This document shows positions 45,437-54,384 of a DNA stretch of 64,000 nt, in pieces. Each line of letters begins with the position of its first letter. Within the stretch, counting starts at the first letter, position 1. Location: positions 1 through 64,000 of the forward strand of contig NZ_JACVVE010000033.1 of assembly GCF_016648105.1 (NCBI RefSeq), in the 5' to 3' direction. Made by a program: the position numbers and the translations under genes. Source of the stretch: Pseudomonas sp. S31 (GTDB lineage Bacteria > Pseudomonadota > Gammaproteobacteria > Pseudomonadales > Pseudomonadaceae). The notes below the pieces were generated by a model. That model had not been told where the DNA came from. It saw nothing but the letters and a program-made list of their open reading frames with translations, and made no database searches.

Positions 45437-47268
45437 CGCCAATGCCCCGCCTGCGTCGGCTGGCAGGCAGCCTGCTGCTCGCCTGCCTGAGCCTTCCGGC
45501 CCTGGCCGCACCGCAACACGCACTCACGCTATACGACGAGGCGCCGAAATACCCGGCCGACTTCAAGCACTTCGACTACGTCAACCCCGACGCGCCCAAG
45601 GGCGGTACCTTCCGCCAGTCCAGCTTCGGTGGTTTCGACAGCCTCAACCCCTACATCAACAAGGGCGTCGCGGCGGAGAACCTGAGCATCATCTACGACA
45701 CCCTGATGCGCCAGAGCCTGGATGAGCCGTTCACCGAATACGGTCTGGTCGCCGGCAAGATCGAGAAAGCCCCGGACAACAGCTGGGTGCGTTTCTACCT
45801 GCGCCCAGAAGCGCGCTTCCACGACGGCCACCCGATCCGCGCCGAGGACGTGGTGTTCACCTTCAACGCCCTGGTCAAGCAAGGTGCGCCGCTGTACCGG
45901 CAGTACTATGCCGATGTCGCCGACGTGGTCGCCGAAGATCCGCTGCGCGTGCGCTTCGACTTCAAGCACAAGAACAACCGCGAGCTGCCGCTGATCCTCG
46001 GCCAACTGCCGGTGCTGCCCAAGCACTGGTACCAGGACCGTGACTTCGCCCGCGGCAACCTGGAGATTCCACTGGGCAGCGGCCCCTACAAGGTCGCCGA
46101 GGTCAAGCCCGGGCGCTCGATCCGCTACGAGCGGGTCAAGGACTACTGGGCCAAGGACCTGCCGATCAACCGCGGCCAGTACAACTTCGACTTCATGACC
46201 TTCGACTCCTACCGCGACAATACCGTGGCCCTGGAAGCGCTCAAGGCCGGCGCATTCGATTTCTGGCAGGAGTTGAGCGCGAAGAACTGGGCCACCGCCT
46301 ATAACGTCCCGCCCGTGCGCGACGGCCGCCTGATCAAGGAAGAGTTGCCCAACGGCAACCCTACTGGCATGCAGGGCTTCGTCTTCAACCTGCGCCGGCC
46401 GGTGTTCCAGGATGTGCGCGTGCGCGAGGCGCTGAGCCTGCTGCTGGACTACGAGTGGACCAACAAGCAGCTGTTCAACGGCGCCTACACCCGCACCGCC
46501 AGCTACTTCGAGAACTCCGAGATGGCCGCCCGCGGCCTGCCCAGCAGCGACGAGCTGAAAATCCTCGAACCGTTGCGCGGCAAGGTTCCCGACAAGGCCT
46601 TCAGCGAAGCGTTCCACAACCCGGTCAGCGACGGCAGCGGCATGATTCGCGACCAGCAACGCAAGGCCTACCAGCTGTTGCAGGAAGCCGGCTGGAAGAT
46701 CGCCAACGACAAGATGGTCGATACCCAGGGCAAGCCGGTGAGCATCGAGTTCCTCCTCGTGCAGACCGAGTTCGAGCGCGTGCTGCTGCCGTTCAAGCGC
46801 AACCTCGCCGACCTCGGTATCGAGCTGAACATTCGCCGTGTCGACGTTTCCCAGTACATCAATCGCCTGCGCTCGCGTGACTTCGACATGATCGTCGGCG
46901 GCTTCCCGCAGTCCAGTTCGCCCGGCAACGAGCAGCGCGAGTACTGGAGCAGCGCCGCCGCCGACAACCCCGGCAGCCGCAACTTCATCGGCCTGCGCGA
47001 CCCTGCCATCGACCAACTGGTGGAGCAACTGATCAACGCCGACTCGCGGCAGAACCTGATCGACCACACCCGGGCGCTCGACCGCGTGCTGCTGTGGGGC
47101 TACTACGTGATTCCCAACTGGCACATCAAGACCTGGCGCGTGGCCTACTGGAACCACATCGGCCACCCCAAGGTATCGCCCAAGTACGATGTCGGCATCG
47201 ACACCTGGTGGATCAAGCCCAACGTGACGCCTGCCGTCACCGAAGCCCCCACGACCGAGGCGAACTGA
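45433..47268 (+). CDS. yejA: Extracellular solute-binding protein, YejA-like (second copy)
   Basis: 611 residues with cleavable signal (RLAGSLLLACLSLPALA-A). SBP_bac_5 family with KHFDYVNPDAPKGGTFRQSS, LGSGPYKVAEVKPGRSIRYE, YDVGIDTWWIKP. It delivers peptides (in E. coli, microcin C-type peptides) to the YejBEF permease encoded directly downstream. Overlaps the first copy by four bases; yejB begins 1 bp after its stop. Confidence 0.93.
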   Translation: MTPMPRLRRLAGSLLLACLSLPALAAPQHALTLYDEAPKYPADFKHFDYVNPDAPKGGTFRQSSFGGFDSLNPYINKGVAAENLSIIYDTLMRQSLDEPFTEYGLVAGKIEKAPDNSWVRFYLRPEARFHDGHPIRAEDVVFTFNALVKQGAPLYRQYYADVADVVAEDPLRVRFDFKHKNNRELPLILGQLPVLPKHWYQDRDFARGNLEIPLGSGPYKVAEVKPGRSIRYERVKDYWAKDLPINRGQYNFDFMTFDSYRDNTVALEALKAGAFDFWQELSAKNWATAYNVPPVRDGRLIKEELPNGNPTGMQGFVFNLRRPVFQDVRVREALSLLLDYEWTNKQLFNGAYTRTASYFENSEMAARGLPSSDELKILEPLRGKVPDKAFSEAFHNPVSDGSGMIRDQQRKAYQLLQEAGWKIANDKMVDTQGKPVSIEFLLVQTEFERVLLPFKRNLADLGIELNIRRVDVSQYINRLRSRDFDMIVGGFPQSSSPGNEQREYWSSAAADNPGSRNFIGLRDPAIDQLVEQLINADSRQNLIDHTRALDRVLLWGYYVIPNWHIKTWRVAYWNHIGHPKVSPKYDVGIDTWWIKPNVTPAVTEAPTTEAN

Positions 47269-47269
47269 C

Positions 47270-48343
47270 ATGCTGGCCTACATCCTGCGGCGCCTGCTGC
47301 TGATCATCCCGACCCTGTTCGGCATCCTGATCATCAACTTCGTCATCGTCCAGGCCGCCCCCGGGGGCCCGGTCGAGCAGATGATCGCCAAGCTGGAGGG
47401 CTTCGAGGGCGCCACCAGCCGCATCGCCGGCGGCGGTGCCGAGGTCTCGGTGGCCGGCTCCAACTACCGCGGCGCGCAAGGCCTCGACCCGGCGCTGGTG
47501 GCCGAGATCGAGAAGATGTACGGCTTCGACAAGTCGCCACCGGAGCGGCTGTGGATCATGATCAAGAACTACGCCCGGCTCGACTTCGGCGACAGTTTCT
47601 TCCGCGATGCCAAGGTCATCGACCTGATCGTCGAGAAGATGCCGGTGTCGATCTCGCTGGGGCTGTGGAGCACGCTGATCATGTACCTGGTATCGATCCC
47701 CCTGGGCATCGCCAAGGCGGTGCGCCACGGCAGCCATTTCGACGTCTGGACCAGCTCGGCGATCATCGTCGGCTACGCCATCCCCGCGTTCCTGTTCGCC
47801 ATCCTGCTGATCGTGCTGTTCGCCGGCGGCAGCTACTTCGACTGGTTCCCGTTGCGCGGGCTGACCTCGAACAACTTCGACGAGCTGAGCACCACCGGCA
47901 AGGTCCTCGACTACTTCTGGCACCTGGTGCTGCCGATCACCGCACTGGTGATCGGCAACTTCGCCACCATGACCCTGCTGACCAAGAACAGCTTCCTCGA
48001 CGAGATCAACAAGCAGTACGTGGTCACCGCCAAGGCCAAGGGCCTGAGCCGACCGCGGGTGTTGTACGGCCATGTGTTCCGCAATGCCATGCTATTGGTG
48101 ATCGCCGGCTTCCCCTCGGCGTTCATCGGCATCTTCTTCACAGGTTCCCTGCTCATCGAAGTGATCTTCTCGCTCGACGGCCTGGGCCTGATGAGCTTCG
48201 AGGCGGCCATCAACCGTGACTACCCGGTGGTGTTCGGCACCCTGTTCATCTTCACCCTGCTGGGGTTGGTGGTGAAACTGATCGGCGACCTCACCTACAC
48301 CCTGGTCGATCCGCGCATCGACTTCGCCAGCCGGGAGCACTGA
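47270..48343 (+). CDS. yejB: Microcin C/peptide ABC transporter permease YejB
   Basis: 357 residues, six membrane helices. N-terminal LRRLLLIIPTLFGILIINF and the EAA loop NKQYVVTAKAKGLSRPRVLYG are typical of DppB-family permeases; the periplasmic insert at about 45-95 is characteristic of YejB. One base separates it from yejE. Confidence 0.95.
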   Translation: MLAYILRRLLLIIPTLFGILIINFVIVQAAPGGPVEQMIAKLEGFEGATSRIAGGGAEVSVAGSNYRGAQGLDPALVAEIEKMYGFDKSPPERLWIMIKNYARLDFGDSFFRDAKVIDLIVEKMPVSISLGLWSTLIMYLVSIPLGIAKAVRHGSHFDVWTSSAIIVGYAIPAFLFAILLIVLFAGGSYFDWFPLRGLTSNNFDELSTTGKVLDYFWHLVLPITALVIGNFATMTLLTKNSFLDEINKQYVVTAKAKGLSRPRVLYGHVFRNAMLLVIAGFPSAFIGIFFTGSLLIEVIFSLDGLGLMSFEAAINRDYPVVFGTLFIFTLLGLVVKLIGDLTYTLVDPRIDFASREH

Positions 48344-48344
48344 C

Positions 48345-49364
48345 ATGGCCTTGTCCCCTCTCAACCGCCGGCGCTTCGAGCGCTTCAAGGCCAACCGCCG
48401 CGGCTGGTGGTCGCTGTGGTTGTTTCTCATCCTGTTCGGCCTGAGCCTGGGTGCCGAGCTGATCGCCAACGACAAGCCGATCGCCGTGCGCTACGACGGC
48501 GAATGGTACTTCCCGGCGTTCAAGCGCTACCCGGAAACCACCTTCGGCGGCGAGTTCCCGCTCGAGGCCAACTACAAGAGCCCGTACATCCGCGAACTGC
48601 TGGCCAAGAAAGACAGCTTCGTGCTGTGGGCGCCGATCCCCTTCAGCTACCAGAGCATCAACTACGACCTGCGCGTACCCGCCCCGGCGCCGCCCTCGGC
48701 GGACAACTGGCTGGGCACCGACGACCAGGGCCGCGACGTGCTGGCCCGGGTGATCTATGGCTTCCGCGTGTCGGTGCTGTTCGCCCTGACGCTGACCATC
48801 CTGAGCTCGATCATAGGCGTGATCGCCGGTGCCTTGCAGGGCTTCTACGGCGGCTGGGTCGACCTGGCAGGGCAGCGCTTCCTGGAGATCTGGTCGGGCC
48901 TGCCGGTGCTGTACCTGCTGATCATCCTGGCCAGCTTCGTGCAGCCCAACTTCTGGTGGCTGCTGGGCATCATGCTGCTGTTCTCGTGGATGAGCCTGGT
49001 GGACGTGGTGCGCGCCGAGTTCCTCCGCGGGCGCAACCTCGAGTACGTGCGCGCCGCCCGCGCCCTGGGCATGCGCAATGGCGCGATCATGTACCGGCAT
49101 ATCCTGCCCAACGCGATGATCTCGACCATGACCTTCATGCCGTTCATCCTCACCGGGGCCATCGGCACCCTCACCGCACTGGACTTCCTCGGCTTCGGCC
49201 TGCCGCCGGGCGCGCCGTCGCTGGGTGAACTGGTGGCCCAGGGCAAGTCCAACCTGCAAGCCCCGTGGCTGGGTATCAGCGCCTTCGCCGTGCTGGCGAT
49301 CATGTTGAGCCTGCTGGTGTTCATCGGCGAATCCGCCCGCGATGCCTTCGACCCGAGGAAGTGA
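48345..49364 (+). CDS. yejE: Microcin C/peptide ABC transporter permease YejE
   Basis: 339 residues with an N-terminal helix, a periplasmic insert of about 100 residues (KRYPETTFGGEFPLEANYKS) and five further helices. EAA loop: GRNLEYVRAARALGMRNGAI. Partner of YejB in the inner membrane. One base separates its stop from the yejF start. Confidence 0.95.
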   Translation: MALSPLNRRRFERFKANRRGWWSLWLFLILFGLSLGAELIANDKPIAVRYDGEWYFPAFKRYPETTFGGEFPLEANYKSPYIRELLAKKDSFVLWAPIPFSYQSINYDLRVPAPAPPSADNWLGTDDQGRDVLARVIYGFRVSVLFALTLTILSSIIGVIAGALQGFYGGWVDLAGQRFLEIWSGLPVLYLLIILASFVQPNFWWLLGIMLLFSWMSLVDVVRAEFLRGRNLEYVRAARALGMRNGAIMYRHILPNAMISTMTFMPFILTGAIGTLTALDFLGFGLPPGAPSLGELVAQGKSNLQAPWLGISAFAVLAIMLSLLVFIGESARDAFDPRK

Positions 49365-49365
49365 T

Positions 49366-50976
49366 ATGAGTGAACAGAACCTGATCGAAGTGCGCGACCT
49401 GGCGGTGGAGTTCGTCACCGGCGAGCACGTCAACCGCGTGGTCGATGGCATCAGCTTCGACATCCGCAAGGGCGAGACCCTGGCACTGGTGGGCGAGAGC
49501 GGCTCGGGCAAGTCGGTCACCGCCCACTCGATCCTGCGCCTGCTGCCCTACCCGCTCGCCCGCCATCCCAGCGGCAGCATCGGCTACCAGGGCAAGGACC
49601 TGCTGCAGCAGGGCGAGAAGGCCATGCAGCGGATCCGTGGCGACCGCATCGCGATGATCTTCCAGGAGCCGATGACCTCGCTGAACCCGCTGCACAGCAT
49701 CGAGAAACAGATCAACGAAATCCTCCTGCTGCACAAGGGGCTGACCGCCAAGCAAGCCACCGCGCGCACCCTCGAGCTGCTGGAGATGGTCGGCATTCCC
49801 GAACCCCGCAAGCGCCTCAAGGCTCTGCCCCACGAGCTGTCCGGCGGCCAGCGGCAACGGGTGATGATCGCCATGGCCCTGGCCAACGAGCCCGAGTTGC
49901 TGATCGCCGACGAACCGACCACGGCGCTGGACGTGACCGTGCAGTTGAAGATCCTCGACCTGCTCAAAGAGCTGCAGGCGCGCCTGGGCATGGCCCTGCT
50001 GCTGATCAGCCACGACCTCAACCTGGTGCGGCGCATCGCCCACCGCGTGTGCGTGATGCAGCGCGGGCAGATCGTCGAGCAGGCCGACTGCGCGACGCTG
50101 TTCAGCGCGCCGCAGCATCACTACACGCAGATGCTGATCAACGCCGAGCCCAGCGGGCTGCCGGCGCACAACCCGGTCGGCGCACCGCTGCTGGAGGTGG
50201 ACGACCTCAAGGTCTGGTTCCCGATCAAGAAGGGCCTGCTGCGCAAGACGGTCGACCATGTGAAGGCGGTGGATGGTATCAACTTCAGCCTGCCCCAGGG
50301 CCAGACCCTGGGCATCGTCGGCGAGAGTGGCTCGGGCAAGTCGACCCTGGGCCTGGCGATTCTGCGGCTGATCGCCAGCAAGGGCGGCATCCGCTTCCAT
50401 GGCCAGGCGCTGGAGGGCATGAACCAGAAGCAAGTGCGTCCCCTGCGGCGGGAAATGCAGGTGGTGTTCCAGGACCCGTTCGGCAGCCTCAGCCCACGCA
50501 TGTCGGTGGCGGAGATCGTTGGTGAAGGCTTGCGCATCCACCGCATCGGCACGCCCCAGGAGCAGGAAGCGGCCATCGTCGCGGCGCTGGAGGAAGTGGG
50601 CCTGGACCCACGCACTCGGCATCGCTACCCCCATGAATTTTCCGGCGGCCAGCGTCAACGCATCGCCATCGCCCGCGCCCTGGTGCTCAAGCCGGCACTG
50701 ATCCTGCTCGACGAGCCGACCTCGGCGCTGGACCGCACGGTGCAACGGCAGGTGGTGGAGCTACTGCGCAACCTGCAGCAGAAGTACAACCTGACCTACC
50801 TGTTCATCAGCCATGACCTGGCGGTGGTCAAGGCGCTGAGCCATCAGTTGATGGTGATCCGCCATGGGCATGTGGTGGAACAAGGTGATGCCCAGGCGAT
50901 CTTCCATGCGCCGCAACATCCGTATACCCGGCAATTGCTGGAGGCGGCGTTTCTGGATGTGAAGGCGACGGCTTGA
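49366..50976 (+). CDS. yejF: Microcin C/peptide ABC transporter ATP-binding protein YejF
   Basis: 536 residues with two complete ABC domains. Walker A GESGSGKS appears twice (about 43 and 322), the signature LSGGQRQR / FSGGQRQR twice, and Walker B LLIADEPTTALD / ILLDEPTSALD twice. It powers YejBE. Last gene of the operon; a 12-bp GC-rich hairpin begins 20 bases after the stop. Confidence 0.96.
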   Translation: MSEQNLIEVRDLAVEFVTGEHVNRVVDGISFDIRKGETLALVGESGSGKSVTAHSILRLLPYPLARHPSGSIGYQGKDLLQQGEKAMQRIRGDRIAMIFQEPMTSLNPLHSIEKQINEILLLHKGLTAKQATARTLELLEMVGIPEPRKRLKALPHELSGGQRQRVMIAMALANEPELLIADEPTTALDVTVQLKILDLLKELQARLGMALLLISHDLNLVRRIAHRVCVMQRGQIVEQADCATLFSAPQHHYTQMLINAEPSGLPAHNPVGAPLLEVDDLKVWFPIKKGLLRKTVDHVKAVDGINFSLPQGQTLGIVGESGSGKSTLGLAILRLIASKGGIRFHGQALEGMNQKQVRPLRREMQVVFQDPFGSLSPRMSVAEIVGEGLRIHRIGTPQEQEAAIVAALEEVGLDPRTRHRYPHEFSGGQRQRIAIARALVLKPALILLDEPTSALDRTVQRQVVELLRNLQQKYNLTYLFISHDLAVVKALSHQLMVIRHGHVVEQGDAQAIFHAPQHPYTRQLLEAAFLDVKATA

Positions 50977-50995
50977 GATCTGTGGGGTGGCGCAA

Positions 50996-51023
50996 ATCGA
51001 GCGCCGCGCGGGCGGCGCTCGAT
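50996..51023. terminator. GC-rich hairpin between yejF and cyclase genes (repeated element)
   Basis: ATCGAGCGCCGC-GCGG-GCGGCGCTCGAT, a perfect 12-bp stem with 4-base loop, between convergent genes. The inner 20 bases are identical to the palindrome at 27-46 beside a REP. No T run follows, so it may block exonucleases or act as a Rho-assisted end rather than a classic terminator. Confidence 0.65.
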
Positions 51024-51058
51024 ATCAGCGACACTGCAAGGCTAAAGCGCACACCCCT

Positions 51059-51838
51059 CTACAAAATCGCCACCGCCCGAACAAACCCGGCCGACGCACG
51101 ACGGATCTTGTAGGGAAAGCAACTGACCAGAAAACCGTGATCCGGCAATTGCTCCAGGTTGGCCAATTTCTCCATCTGCCCATACCCGATATCCCGCCCG
51201 GCCTTGTGCCCCTCCCAGATGAGCGAGGCATCCCCCGTTTCATTGAAGCGCTCGCGGGTGTATTTGAACGGCGCATCCCAGCTCCAGGCATCGGTGCCGA
51301 CCACCCTCACCCCGCGCTCCAGCAGGTACAAGGTCGCCTCGCGCCCCATCCCCACCCCGGCTTCGAGATAGCCGGGCTGACCGAACAGGCGGCCGGCGCG
51401 GGTGTTCACCAGCACGATGTCCAATGGCTGCAGTTCATGGCCGATCCGCGCAAGTTCGGCCTCGACCTCCGCCGCCGTGACCACGTGGCCATCCGGCATC
51501 TCACGAAAATCCAGCTTCACCCCCGGTTGCAGGCACCACTCCAGCGGCAGTTCGTCGATGCCAAAAGCCGGCTTACCGCCGTCGGTGGTCGATGCGTAAT
51601 GCCAGGGCGCGTCCATGTGCGTGCCGCTGTGGGTGGTGATCTGCAGGCGCTCAGCCGCCCAGGACTCATCGCCCGGCAAGTCTTCCTTGCGCAGCCCGGG
51701 AAACATCGCGGCCATCTCCGGCCAGCCCTGCTGGTGGTCCATGTAATCGATCTTCGGCAACAGGGGCGGCGGATCGGTGTAGGGGTTGTTGTCCAGGGTC
51801 ACGGACAGATCCAGCAGACGACGTGTGTTCAAGCTCAT
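51059..51838 (-). CDS. Cyclase family protein (kynurenine formamidase/isatin hydrolase-like)
   Basis: 259 residues. HSGTHMDAPWH at 70-80 with His70, His74, Asp76 and His80 is the metal-binding motif of the KynB/cyclase family, whose members hydrolyse N-formyl, cyclic amide or lactone bonds. A hydrolytic role on a ring-derived amide or lactone fits the operon, but the substrate is not known. Last gene of the eleven-gene minus-strand operon; its start overlaps the epimerase stop by four bases. Confidence 0.88.
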   Translation of the reverse strand: MSLNTRRLLDLSVTLDNNPYTDPPPLLPKIDYMDHQQGWPEMAAMFPGLRKEDLPGDESWAAERLQITTHSGTHMDAPWHYASTTDGGKPAFGIDELPLEWCLQPGVKLDFREMPDGHVVTAAEVEAELARIGHELQPLDIVLVNTRAGRLFGQPGYLEAGVGMGREATLYLLERGVRVVGTDAWSWDAPFKYTRERFNETGDASLIWEGHKAGRDIGYGQMEKLANLEQLPDHGFLVSCFPYKIRRASAGFVRAVAIL

Positions 51839-52821
51839 GCAAGGATTCCTTTGCGGATGACCGCGCGGTTGCTGCGGCGTGGCGGCAGGTCGAGGGCGTT
51901 GCGCAGCAGGCCGGCCACCGAACCGTCGTGGCAGAAGCCCAGCTCGCGGGCAAGCGAAGTACGCAGCGGTGGATAGCGACCGAACAAGGCTTCGAGGTGC
52001 GGATCAGGATCGAAGGTGATGCGCTCGCGGTTGCCCGCGCCGAAGCTGGACGCCAGCCCGGCCAGCACCTGGGCGATGCTCAGGTGCAGCACCGGCAACT
52101 GCCAGACGCGCTGGCTGCCAGGGTCGTCCAGTTCGGCGGCGCGCAGCAGGTTGTCGACGCAGCAGCGGGCCGACATCCACCAGGCGCTCGCCTCGGGCGA
52201 CACCGGGCAGGTGTAGGCCTCGCCTGCCGCATAAGCGTGCAGCAGGTCGCTCATGAACGCCGAGCGCAGGCCATTGGGCTCACGCGGTCGGGCAACGATG
52301 CCGGGCAGGCGCAAGGCGCGCCCATCGACCTCGCCACGACGGGCGAGGTCCTGCAGGGCGATTTCCACCATACGCTTGTGCGCGGCATACGACAGTTGCG
52401 GTGACGCCGGCTGGCCTTCGTCCATGCGACCCGGCAACTCACCGCCGTACACCGCGACGCTGCTGGCGTACACCAGCACTGGCGGACGATGGCGGTTGCG
52501 CAACTGGTTGAGCAGCTCGAGGCTGGCTTGCAGGTTCACCTGGTAACCCAGCTCGTACTGCGCCTCGGCAGCACCGCCCGGCACGCTGACCAGGTGGAAG
52601 ACCACGTCCACGCCATCGGCCAGCACCCGGCGCAGCAAGGCCGCGTCGGTCACGCTGCCGGGGTGCCGACGCAGGCGTGCATCCTCGGGCAGGCCGTCCA
52701 GTGCCTGGTCCAGCACCAGCAAGGCTTCGATCCGCCGCCCGCGCACCTCGCCGGTCTCCAGCAAACGCCGCACCAACAGCCGCCCGACGAAGCCATTGGC
52801 CCCGGTGACCATCACACGCAT
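51835..52821 (-). CDS. NAD-dependent epimerase/dehydratase (extended SDR)
   Basis: 328 residues. Dinucleotide site TGANGFVGRLLVRRL; catalytic residues in VYASSVAVYGG and SYAAHKRMVE (Tyr-X3-Lys). Resembles DenD-like dehydrogenases as well as epimerases. In this operon it is more likely to oxidise or reduce a hydroxy/oxo intermediate than to act on a nucleotide sugar. Overlaps the FAA-hydrolase gene by 10 bp. Confidence 0.88.
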   Translation of the reverse strand: MRVMVTGANGFVGRLLVRRLLETGEVRGRRIEALLVLDQALDGLPEDARLRRHPGSVTDAALLRRVLADGVDVVFHLVSVPGGAAEAQYELGYQVNLQASLELLNQLRNRHRPPVLVYASSVAVYGGELPGRMDEGQPASPQLSYAAHKRMVEIALQDLARRGEVDGRALRLPGIVARPREPNGLRSAFMSDLLHAYAAGEAYTCPVSPEASAWWMSARCCVDNLLRAAELDDPGSQRVWQLPVLHLSIAQVLAGLASSFGAGNRERITFDPDPHLEALFGRYPPLRTSLARELGFCHDGSVAGLLRNALDLPPRRSNRAVIRKGILA

Positions 52822-53804
52822 GGCCAGCCTCCCTGCACCACCCGCTGGTCGATGGCGCCGAACAGCACCTCGCCCCCAGGCCCGCGCGCCTCCATTCGCA
52901 CCCGGTCGCCAAAGCGCATGAAGGCCGTACGCGGCGCACCGGATGCAAGCGTTTCGATGGCACGACGCTCGGCAATGCAGGCCGAGCCGACACTGCGATC
53001 AGCGTTGGAAACGGTGCCGGAGCCCATCAGCGTACCGGCACTCAAACGCCGGGTCAGCGCCGCATGGGCAATCAGCTGGTGGAAGCCGAAATGCATGGCG
53101 CCGCCATGGGGATGGCCGAACCACTCGCCATTCCACTGCACCTGCAGCGGCAGGTGCACCCGGCCATCGCGCCAGGCCTCGCCAAGTTCATCCGGGGTGA
53201 CCGCGACCGGCGCGAAGCTGCTGGCCGGCTTGGCCTGGAGAAAACCGAAACCGGTCCTCATCTCCCGCGGGGCCAGGGCCCGCAGGCTGACGTCGTTGAG
53301 CTGCAGGACCAGACGCACATGCTGCAAGGCCTGCTCCGCCGGGCAGCCCATGGGCACGTCATCGAGCAGCACGGCGAACTCACCCTCGAAATCGATGCCG
53401 TGGGCCTCGCTCGGCAAGGGGATGTCGGCGCGAGGGCCAAGGAAGTCATCGCTGGCGCCCTGGTAGATCAGCGGGGTGTGCTCGACACCCTCGATCGGCT
53501 CGAGGTTGAAGGCCTTCTGCATCAACTCGCCATGGCTGAGGAAACAGGAACCATCCAGCCACTGGCTCGCACGTGGCAGGGGCGCGGCCAGTTGCGCAGG
53601 GTCGAGTTCGAAGGCAGCGGCGAGCGCGTTGTCGTTGAGCTGCTGGTACAGCGCCTGCAACCGGGCTTCGACCTGGGGCCAGTTTTCCAGGGCAACCTGC
53701 AAGCTGCTGGCGATGTCGCTGGCATCGACCGCACGCCCGAGGTCACGGGCCACCACCAGCAGGCGGCCATCGCGGCTGCCGTCGTCGAGCGTGGCGAGCT
53801 TCAT
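52812..53804 (-). CDS. Fumarylacetoacetate hydrolase family protein
   Basis: 330 residues. The C-terminal FAH fold shows EAHGIDFEGEFAVLLDD (metal carboxylates), GSGTVSNADRSVG and the N-terminal domain typical of the longer FAA form. Family members cleave C-C bonds of acylpyruvates produced by ring fission or decarboxylate oxo acids. Start overlaps the cupin stop by four bases (ATGA). It supports a ring-cleavage pathway. Confidence 0.9.
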   Translation of the reverse strand: MKLATLDDGSRDGRLLVVARDLGRAVDASDIASSLQVALENWPQVEARLQALYQQLNDNALAAAFELDPAQLAAPLPRASQWLDGSCFLSHGELMQKAFNLEPIEGVEHTPLIYQGASDDFLGPRADIPLPSEAHGIDFEGEFAVLLDDVPMGCPAEQALQHVRLVLQLNDVSLRALAPREMRTGFGFLQAKPASSFAPVAVTPDELGEAWRDGRVHLPLQVQWNGEWFGHPHGGAMHFGFHQLIAHAALTRRLSAGTLMGSGTVSNADRSVGSACIAERRAIETLASGAPRTAFMRFGDRVRMEARGPGGEVLFGAIDQRVVQGGWPCV

Positions 53805-54373
53805 GGCAGCAACTCCTTCAGGTCATCGGCATAGCGCCCATCGAGCAGGATGAAGACCATCCGCGCCATCTGTTCGCTGCGGTTGCTCCAGGCGTGGTTG
53901 GTGCCGCGCTGGACCACGATGTCGCCACGCTTGAGGTGGACTTCGCCTTCGTCCAGCACCAGCCAGACTTCGCCCTCGGTGACGATGCCGTAGTCCAGGG
54001 TCTGGGTGCGGTGCATCAGCTTGTGCTTCGAATCGGCATTGCCGGTCCCAGCACTCGCCTGGCCGATCTCGGCGAAGGCGGCGGCCGCCTCCTCGGCACT
54101 GACTTGGTTCTGCACGCTGTCCGGCGGGATGTCCACCACACGGATCACGCTGCCCAGCGGGCCAGGGCTCAGTTGCAGCGGCTGGGCGGTCGGGTCGTCG
54201 CCGTTATTCAGCGGCGCCGGGCTGCCGACACTGTTCCAGACCTCGTAGAACAAGGTGCCCGGCACCGCGTTGAGCGGGAAGTTGTTCGGCGTCGGGCCAC
54301 AACTGGCGACGACTGCCTGGCCCTGGGCATCGTGGCCGGTGACCACACGTTTGAATGCAGGAAGCGATTGCAT
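53801..54373 (-). CDS. Cupin domain-containing protein
   Basis: 190 residues from the ATG at 54373, which has an ideal AAAGGAG site. The conserved cupin core is at about 118-165: His121 begins motif 1 (HRTQTLDYGIVTEG), where the usual second His is Thr123 and the Glu is Asp127; motif 2 is QRGTNHAWSN with His160. Could be a ring-cleavage dioxygenase, isomerase or decarboxylase; the altered metal ligands make dioxygenase less certain. It lies 11 bp after the MFS gene. Confidence 0.83.
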   Translation of the reverse strand: MQSLPAFKRVVTGHDAQGQAVVASCGPTPNNFPLNAVPGTLFYEVWNSVGSPAPLNNGDDPTAQPLQLSPGPLGSVIRVVDIPPDSVQNQVSAEEAAAAFAEIGQASAGTGNADSKHKLMHRTQTLDYGIVTEGEVWLVLDEGEVHLKRGDIVVQRGTNHAWSNRSEQMARMVFILLDGRYADDLKELLP

Positions 54374-54384
54374 GTTGTCTCCTT

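Noticed and set aside
45529..47271. 580-codon open frame antisense to the second peptide-binding protein
   Set aside because: Mirrors codon structure of yejA; no ribosome site and low-complexity composition.
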